A DNA stretch of 58,013 nt from assembly GCA_902512585.1 (NCBI GenBank), contig CABXJW010000004.1:1-58013 (forward strand). Reading direction: 5' to 3'. The notes under the pieces were generated by a model, which was not told where the DNA came from, did not search any database, and was given only the letters and a program-made list of their open reading frames with translations. Below, one piece after another: positions 53,263 through 58,013 of this stretch; within the stretch, counting starts at the first letter, position 1, and the number at the start of each line of letters is the position of its first letter. The position numbers were made by a program, and so were the translations under genes. Source of the DNA: an uncultured Woeseiaceae bacterium (GTDB lineage: Bacteria > Pseudomonadota > Gammaproteobacteria > Steroidobacterales > Woeseiaceae).

Positions 53263-55482
53263 TTAAAGTTGAATGTTTATTCCAACAGAAATTTGACGAT
53301 CCATACCTGGCCTAATCCCAGCTGGGCGACGTGCTGCTACATAGACTTCGTCAAGTAAGTTATCAATTTTCACATACGTACTGACATTCTCATTAACTTT
53401 ATAATTTGCGATAGCATCTAACACCCAACGAGCATCAATCAGTTGGTTACCTGGTATACCACCTTGTCCAGCTAATGCACGTACTTCACTTGCATAATTA
53501 GCAGATAAGTTAGCACTCATACTCTCGCCTATAACACCAATAGTTGCGCGTAATTGACTTTTAGGCATATATGGTAAGCGATCACCTTTTACTACGGCTG
53601 TACCCCAACCATCAAAACCACTTTCAAAACTAGTTTCAAATTCAGCTTTTGAGGTTAGTGTGTATTGAAGGCTAATTGGTATTTCAAATCCACTTGAGCT
53701 GGTCATTGAGCGGGTAGCACCTATTTCTAGACCTTGCACCTTCACTGCACCACCATCATATTGTGAGCCTATATCAGCCGTGCCACCTGTTGAGGCAGTT
53801 ACGGTACCAACAATATTGTCGTAGTCAGATAAGAAAGCAATAATTTCGAACATAGAGTCATTAAGTGTTGCTCTAGCACCAAATTCAAAGTTAACACTTT
53901 CTTCTGCTTTTGCTTTTGATCCAGCACCTGGAGGTTGGTAGCCTTGATGCACACCAGCTATTAAACGTAAATCATCATTTAATTTATACATCGCCCCAAT
54001 ACCCATAATAGTTGCGTCCTCTGATCTCCTTTTAGTTTTAGTTGGACCTTCAGTTCTGAGTGGGTCACTTGTGGAGTAATCATAACGAACGTTATCTAGT
54101 TCTTCTATCCGAATACCAGGAGAAAGCGATAAATTCCCCATTGTCATATCTGCACTAACAAAGAATGAAGTTACTTCACTTTTGCTAAACCGATTTGTTT
54201 TTGAACTCGGTGCAGCTAAAGTAGTAGTAACAAGACCCATATTTTCCATACGGAATTTATCTTCTCTTTGTTTGCGATCTTCATAGTCCTCATGAACGCG
54301 AAAACCAACATTAATAGTTGTATCCATACCGCTCATATCAAGGTCATAACTAAATTTACCTTGAACACCTTTTGAGTTATAAAATCTATTGTTATGTCTC
54401 AGTACAATTGCGTCATCAGCGCTTGTAACGGCACCAGTTAAGATGGCATAAGCTGCTGCATTTGTTATTGGGTCACCGGTTATTGCACTTTGGCTTTTAC
54501 CGCCAATTTTTTGTAATTTAAACCAATCACGATGGAAGTCATTATCATATACGGTGACCTCACCTCTCCAGTTATCATTATTATCAACAATATAACTTAA
54601 TTGTATTTGTTCATGATGACCATTGAATTGATCTCTAGCTGAAGCAGCATAGCGACGATATGGATTAACTTTGTAGTCCGCGTCGGTCAGACCCAAATAT
54701 GTTTCGTTAGAAGTTTGCTGTGTGGCACCAAGTTTCACTCTTAAGCTTTGGTATAAATCAGCTGAAGAATCGGTATCATACTGCATTTTGACCATATAAT
54801 CTTGAATGTCAAAGCCTGTATCACCATTATCGAGACCAGCAGGTCCGTCCAATTCCTTAAAACCGTTCGTGTGTTGCTGAACTGTCTCAACTAGCCAAGA
54901 GAATCGCTCTCCACGATTACCCAAATAGGCATGCGTATCCGTAAGATCGTGATTACCTGCACGAAAATCCAATTCACCACTCATTCCCATCTCATCAGGT
55001 ATTTGAGTAGAGACCATATTCAAGGCACCACCTGTTGTTCTTGGCCCCACAGCAACTGCTGATGGTCCTTTCAGAACTTCAATAGCACTCATTCTTCTGG
55101 CTGTTGGAAAATAATAAGCCGAAGAAGCAGTATATGGAGCAGGGGCGATTAGCACACCATCTTCCATTACGGCAATTTTACCACTTCGATCAATTCCAGA
55201 TCCTCTGATACCTATATTGGGTCGCAATCCAAAACCATCTTCTTCTTGAATATAAACACCTGGTACACTTCTGAGCATTCTGAGCATATCTGATGCTTTA
55301 AAGATCGATAATTCTTCTTTGTCTAAAACATGAGCAGATCCTGAAACATCGGCAGGGTAGCCAACAATAATTATATTTTCAATGGCATCATTTGCAGGGT
55401 TACTTTCTTGTGCATACAAAGCATTTGATAGTAATATTAATCCGCTAATTATAAATGCATTTGTTACGTTCTTAGTATTCAT
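53263..55482 (-). CDS. TonB-dependent iron-siderophore receptor (FecA-like)
   Basis: A 739-residue outer membrane receptor. It has a signal peptide (1-25, ALYA-Q), a TonB box ENIIIVGYP (about 35-43), a plug domain (about 45-160: MLRMLRSVPGVYIQEE, RPNIGIRGSG, IEVLKGPSAVAVGP) and a 22-strand barrel with final IQL. The EDGFGLRPNIGIRG and ADNA-like loops resemble the Fe(3+)-dicitrate (FecA) branch. The N-terminal signalling extension of FecA is absent, so it does not act through an anti-sigma factor. A Fur box stands 76 bases upstream, and bfd/bfr lie downstream on the same strand. The precise ligand cannot be deduced. Confidence 0.9.
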   Translation of the reverse strand: MNTKNVTNAFIISGLILLSNALYAQESNPANDAIENIIIVGYPADVSGSAHVLDKEELSIFKASDMLRMLRSVPGVYIQEEDGFGLRPNIGIRGSGIDRSGKIAVMEDGVLIAPAPYTASSAYYFPTARRMSAIEVLKGPSAVAVGPRTTGGALNMVSTQIPDEMGMSGELDFRAGNHDLTDTHAYLGNRGERFSWLVETVQQHTNGFKELDGPAGLDNGDTGFDIQDYMVKMQYDTDSSADLYQSLRVKLGATQQTSNETYLGLTDADYKVNPYRRYAASARDQFNGHHEQIQLSYIVDNNDNWRGEVTVYDNDFHRDWFKLQKIGGKSQSAITGDPITNAAAYAILTGAVTSADDAIVLRHNNRFYNSKGVQGKFSYDLDMSGMDTTINVGFRVHEDYEDRKQREDKFRMENMGLVTTTLAAPSSKTNRFSKSEVTSFFVSADMTMGNLSLSPGIRIEELDNVRYDYSTSDPLRTEGPTKTKRRSEDATIMGIGAMYKLNDDLRLIAGVHQGYQPPGAGSKAKAEESVNFEFGARATLNDSMFEIIAFLSDYDNIVGTVTASTGGTADIGSQYDGGAVKVQGLEIGATRSMTSSSGFEIPISLQYTLTSKAEFETSFESGFDGWGTAVVKGDRLPYMPKSQLRATIGVIGESMSANLSANYASEVRALAGQGGIPGNQLIDARWVLDAIANYKVNENVSTYVKIDNLLDEVYVAARRPAGIRPGMDRQISVGINIQL

Positions 55483-55557
55483 TTAATCGTCCTCAAATAT
55501 CTAATTTATTTTACAAAAATGTTAAATGTATAAAATCGATGCAAAAGATAACGTAAA

Positions 55558-55572
55558 TGAGAATGATTCGCA
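55558..55572 (-). promoter_or_regulatory. Fur box upstream of the TonB receptor
   Basis: TGAGAATGATTCGCA matches the 7-1-7 Fur pattern at 11 of 14 positions, 76 bases before the receptor ATG. A second, degenerate ATGAATGAGAAAAAT lies near 55642. Repression by iron-loaded Fur is expected. Confidence 0.65.
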
Positions 55573-55599
55573 ATAACATTATCAGTTAAGATTGAAAAT

Positions 55600-55688
55600 G
55601 TTACAATTAATTTATTATTATCAATAAAATCAGTTATTTATATGAATGAGAAAAATAAGATTAGAGATTTTAGTTACAATTAATTTAT
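55600..55688. repeat. 16-base direct repeat in the TonB receptor/lipoprotein spacer
   Basis: GTTACAATTAATTTAT occurs at 55600-55615 and, identical, at 55673-55688, 73 bases apart. The 316-base spacer (55483-55798) holds no gene. Apart from this repeat and the Fur box I see nothing else definite in it. The repeat could be a regulator-binding pair for either divergent gene or a duplication scar. Confidence 0.5.
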
Positions 55689-55816
55689 AGAAAGAAGTAA
55701 TTTTTAAATATTTTGCGTAAAAAAGATCTACTTTTACTTGATTTTTATTTAGTTTTGGCGAGATTGTAATATAAATTTATTCTATCAATCTGGAGGATTT
55801 GAAGTATTATAATGGT

Positions 55817-56278
55817 ATGAAAATAATTGTTTATGGATTGTTTTTTCTACTCTGTGCCTGTGGCGGTGACATAGTAGATAATGCAGGTGTTAGTAACGAA
55901 CGAAATAAATCATCTAGCCATATTGATATTTCTGAATCTTCAATTATTAATTTCTCGTATGAAATTTATGGAAAACCAAGATTGGGTGAAATTGTCACTA
56001 TCAACATCAATACTGATACTGAAAATTATAATAAAGCTATAGCTATGAAATATCGTATTAATATTATAGATGACCTGATTTTTGCCGATGATCAAGTTAA
56101 GCAACTTGAACTTAATCAGTTGTCAGATGGTACATACCCAGTACAGCAAATCAATGTCATCCCGCAGAGAGTAGGCCGCGTTTATATAGTAGTTTCGGGG
56201 GAAATAAACAAAAATGGTACGGTCATCACTAAATCAACAGCTGTTCCAATTGATGTAGATCAGACAATAGGTAGTTGA
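55817..56278 (+). CDS. Small lipoprotein of unknown function
   Basis: A 153-residue lipoprotein: MKIIVYGLFFLLCAC gives a signal with lipobox L-C-A-C (Cys15), followed by GGD and a Ser/Asn-rich linker. The rest (about 45-150) has alternating hydrophobic strands without cysteine or known motif, like an immunoglobulin-type domain. GGAGG at 55792-55796 is 20 bases before this ATG. TTG at 55799 is only two bases behind it, so the start is not certain, but the signal peptide fits ATG 55817. Convergent with the aldehyde dehydrogenase gene, seven bases apart. Divergent from the TonB receptor gene. Confidence 0.7.
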   Translation: MKIIVYGLFFLLCACGGDIVDNAGVSNERNKSSSHIDISESSIINFSYEIYGKPRLGEIVTININTDTENYNKAIAMKYRINIIDDLIFADDQVKQLELNQLSDGTYPVQQINVIPQRVGRVYIVVSGEINKNGTVITKSTAVPIDVDQTIGS

Positions 56279-56284
56279 GTTTCT

Positions 56285-57715
56285 TTACTTACCCGCGAAA
56301 CCATACATAGATTTTATCTCTAAAAACTCTTCCATACCGTATTCACCCCATTCACGACCATTACCCGATTGCTTATAGCCACCAAAAGGCGCCATTGAAT
56401 CCAGCGGAGCACCATTTATATGCACCATACCCGTCCTCATTTTTGAGGCAATATCTCTCGCATGGTCAATATCACTTGAGCTAACATAACCGGCAAGCCC
56501 GTAGGGCGTATCATTAGCTATATTAATCGCGTCAGTTTCATCTTTATAAGGAATAATGGATAATACTGGTCCAAATATCTCTTCACGTGCTATTTTCATA
56601 TCATTACTTACATTGCTAAAAACTGTTGGTTTAACAAAATAACCATTACCTGATTTTTCTGGCTTACCTGTCCCACCAGCGACTAAATTAGCACCTTCAT
56701 CAATACCAACTTGTATTAAATCCTGTATTTTATTCCATTGTAACTGTGAGATCACCGGACCGATAGTGGTACTCTCTTCATTGGGTTGACCAGCGATAGT
56801 AGTTTGAGCGACTTTACTTGCTATTTGCGCTGCTTCGTCCAATTTATTTTCAGGTACAAGCATTCTGGTTGGTGCATTACATGATTGCCCACTATTACTG
56901 AAACAGCTTTTTACTCCATTTGATACCGCTTTTGTGAAATCAGCATCATTTAAGATAATATTTGCTGATTTTCCACCAAGCTCTTGGGTTACTCGTTTAA
57001 CTGTTGGTGCAGCATTTTGAGCAACTGATATACCTGCTCTTGTTGAACCTGTGAATGATATCATTGCTATACCTGGGTGCCCACTTAATGCAGTTCCTAC
57101 ATCTGGGCCATCGCCGTTTATCAAATTAAAGACACCTTTTGGCACACCAGCATCATGAAGTGCTTGTGTGAATAACATTGCATTAAAAGGGGCTATTTCA
57201 CTAGGTTTAAGGATCATTGTGCAACCAGCAGCGATTGCTGGGGCAACTTTTAAAGCAATTTGGCTAATCGGCCAGTTCCATGGAGTAATTAAGGCGCATG
57301 TCCCAATTGCTTCTTTGGCTACACAAGTTGTACCTACCATTTCTTCAAAGTTGAAATTTTTTAGCACATCAATAATTGCTGAAAATTGTTGTGGGCCACT
57401 TTCAGCTTGAGCATTGAGGGCTAATTCCCATGGGGCACCCATTTCTTCCATAATTGCAGAAGCAATCTCTTCGTTTCGTTCGATTAGAATATTTAATATT
57501 GATTGTAATAACTCTAACCTATCTTTTTTTGTGGTAGCTGAAAAAGTGGAAAATGCATTATTTGCTGCTATTACTGCTTTATCAACGTCTGCAGCACTGC
57601 CTAGACTGATATGGCCACATACTTCATCTGAAGACGGATTATGAACCTCCATTTTATTCGGTATAACTGGTTCCACCCATTCGCCATTAATATAAAATTT
57701 GGTCATATCATGCAT
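56285..57715 (-). CDS. NAD(P)-dependent aldehyde dehydrogenase
   Basis: A 476-residue member of the aldehyde dehydrogenase superfamily. Catalytic Cys279 (SNSGQSCNAP), general base Glu245 (QELGGKSAN), Asn147 (TPWNWP), the coenzyme Lys170 (LKPSE) and FTGSTRAG are in place, so it should oxidise an aldehyde to the acid. EIFGPVLSIIPY and the PFGGYKQSGNGRE end are family hallmarks. The substrate cannot be told. Start ATG 57715 has GGAG six bases upstream on the minus strand (an ATG three codons later is possible). Length is slightly below the usual 480-500 because the N-terminal strand is short. Confidence 0.93.
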   Translation of the reverse strand: MHDMTKFYINGEWVEPVIPNKMEVHNPSSDEVCGHISLGSAADVDKAVIAANNAFSTFSATTKKDRLELLQSILNILIERNEEIASAIMEEMGAPWELALNAQAESGPQQFSAIIDVLKNFNFEEMVGTTCVAKEAIGTCALITPWNWPISQIALKVAPAIAAGCTMILKPSEIAPFNAMLFTQALHDAGVPKGVFNLINGDGPDVGTALSGHPGIAMISFTGSTRAGISVAQNAAPTVKRVTQELGGKSANIILNDADFTKAVSNGVKSCFSNSGQSCNAPTRMLVPENKLDEAAQIASKVAQTTIAGQPNEESTTIGPVISQLQWNKIQDLIQVGIDEGANLVAGGTGKPEKSGNGYFVKPTVFSNVSNDMKIAREEIFGPVLSIIPYKDETDAINIANDTPYGLAGYVSSSDIDHARDIASKMRTGMVHINGAPLDSMAPFGGYKQSGNGREWGEYGMEEFLEIKSMYGFAGK

Positions 57716-57888
57716 CAGCTACTCCTTTAAATTCTGTTTTTGAATCATAACTAAAAAATCTAAATTTTTCTCAATTTATTATCAATAAAAATAGTCAGTA
57801 AATTTTTTATTATTATTAGATTATCGTTTTGCTAACTGGGTTAGAATGGTATGTTTGTGAATTATTAAATAAGTGTCACAACTTGAAT

Positions 57889-58013
57889 ATGATTGAATTA
57901 TTTATTAGTTTTCGCTATCTGTGGTCAAGGAAACAAAATGGTTTTGTTTCGTTTGTTACTGCTATCTCTCTAATGGGGATAACTCTTGGTGTGGCCGCTT
58001 TAATTATTATTCT
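57889..58013 (+). CDS. lolC: LolC/LolE-family lipoprotein-release permease, N-terminal fragment
   Basis: The first 41 residues of a protein cut by the window edge. MIELFISFRYLWSRK and SFVTAISLMGITLGVAALI match the start of LolC/LolE: a short cytoplasmic helix, then the first membrane span with the conserved SxxGITLGV. LolCDE extracts mature lipoproteins from the inner membrane and hands them to LolA. Divergent from the aldehyde dehydrogenase gene. LolC and LolE cannot be told apart from this fragment; a single merged LolC/E also occurs in many bacteria. The preferred start is ATG 57889, although its ribosome site is weak. Confidence 0.85.
   Translation, partial: MIELFISFRYLWSRKQNGFVSFVTAISLMGITLGVAALIII

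Overview
The window is chromosomal DNA from a low-GC (about one third G+C by eye) Gram-negative bacterium, most likely a marine-type gammaproteobacterium. The evidence is a complete tRNA-Leu/tig-clpP-clpX-lon-hupB-tRNA-Val-tRNA-Asp-ppiD block, the mltD/rnhA/dnaQ neighbourhood, gltX followed by tRNA-Ala and tRNA-Glu, Fur-box-like sites before iron genes, a TonB receptor and a LolC start. The gene order of the housekeeping part resembles that of Pseudomonas (recalled, not computed). I cannot name the genus. No transposase, insertion sequence, phage gene, rRNA or CRISPR array was seen.

Bases 1-26346 are a surface-polysaccharide locus. It opens with the tail of a glycosyltransferase, then a CDP-sugar module (rfbF, rfbG, epimerase, C-methyltransferase, reductase) that probably makes a branched CDP-deoxysugar. 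Next come GDP-fucose genes (gmd, fcl), a family 2 glycosyltransferase, and a likely UDP-QuiNAc set (4-reductase, 4,6-dehydratase, initiating sugar-phosphate transferase). A lone unknown gene on the minus strand (10776-12221) splits the locus. It is followed by a HIT protein, an SGNH hydrolase, an SxtJ-DUF5989-carbamoyltransferase group, a second SGNH-like protein and a DUF3108-like protein. The export end is a rearranged gfc/yjb operon: a small Thr/Ala-rich GfcA/YjbE-like protein with a terminator behind it, YjbH, a GfcB-like lipoprotein, a six-SLBB Wza-like protein and a WecA/MraY-type transferase.

Bases 26385-46759 are mostly core genes: tRNA-Leu, trigger factor, ClpP, ClpX, Lon, HU, two tRNAs, PpiD, a dicarboxylate/amino-acid symporter, FabI, MltD, RNase HI, DnaQ, NhaD, and hexose-phosphate genes (pgi, a mannose-6-phosphate isomerase cupin, manB) that can feed GDP-mannose/fucose synthesis. 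GltX and two tRNAs follow.

Bases 46760-58013 are mixed. They hold several small secreted or membrane proteins, a proline iminopeptidase-like hydrolase, and a compact damage-response operon of LexA, a DinB-like polymerase and a short SRAP/YedK-like protein. An iron block (bfr, bfd, TonB receptor, with Fur-box-like sites) follows, then a lipoprotein, an aldehyde dehydrogenase and the start of lolC. Between the TonB receptor and bfd lies a 136-base nested inverted-repeat element that pairs better as minus-strand RNA, a candidate 3'UTR regulatory RNA. Together with the LexA-polymerase-SRAP operon and the carbamoyltransferase group, it is the most unusual part of the window.
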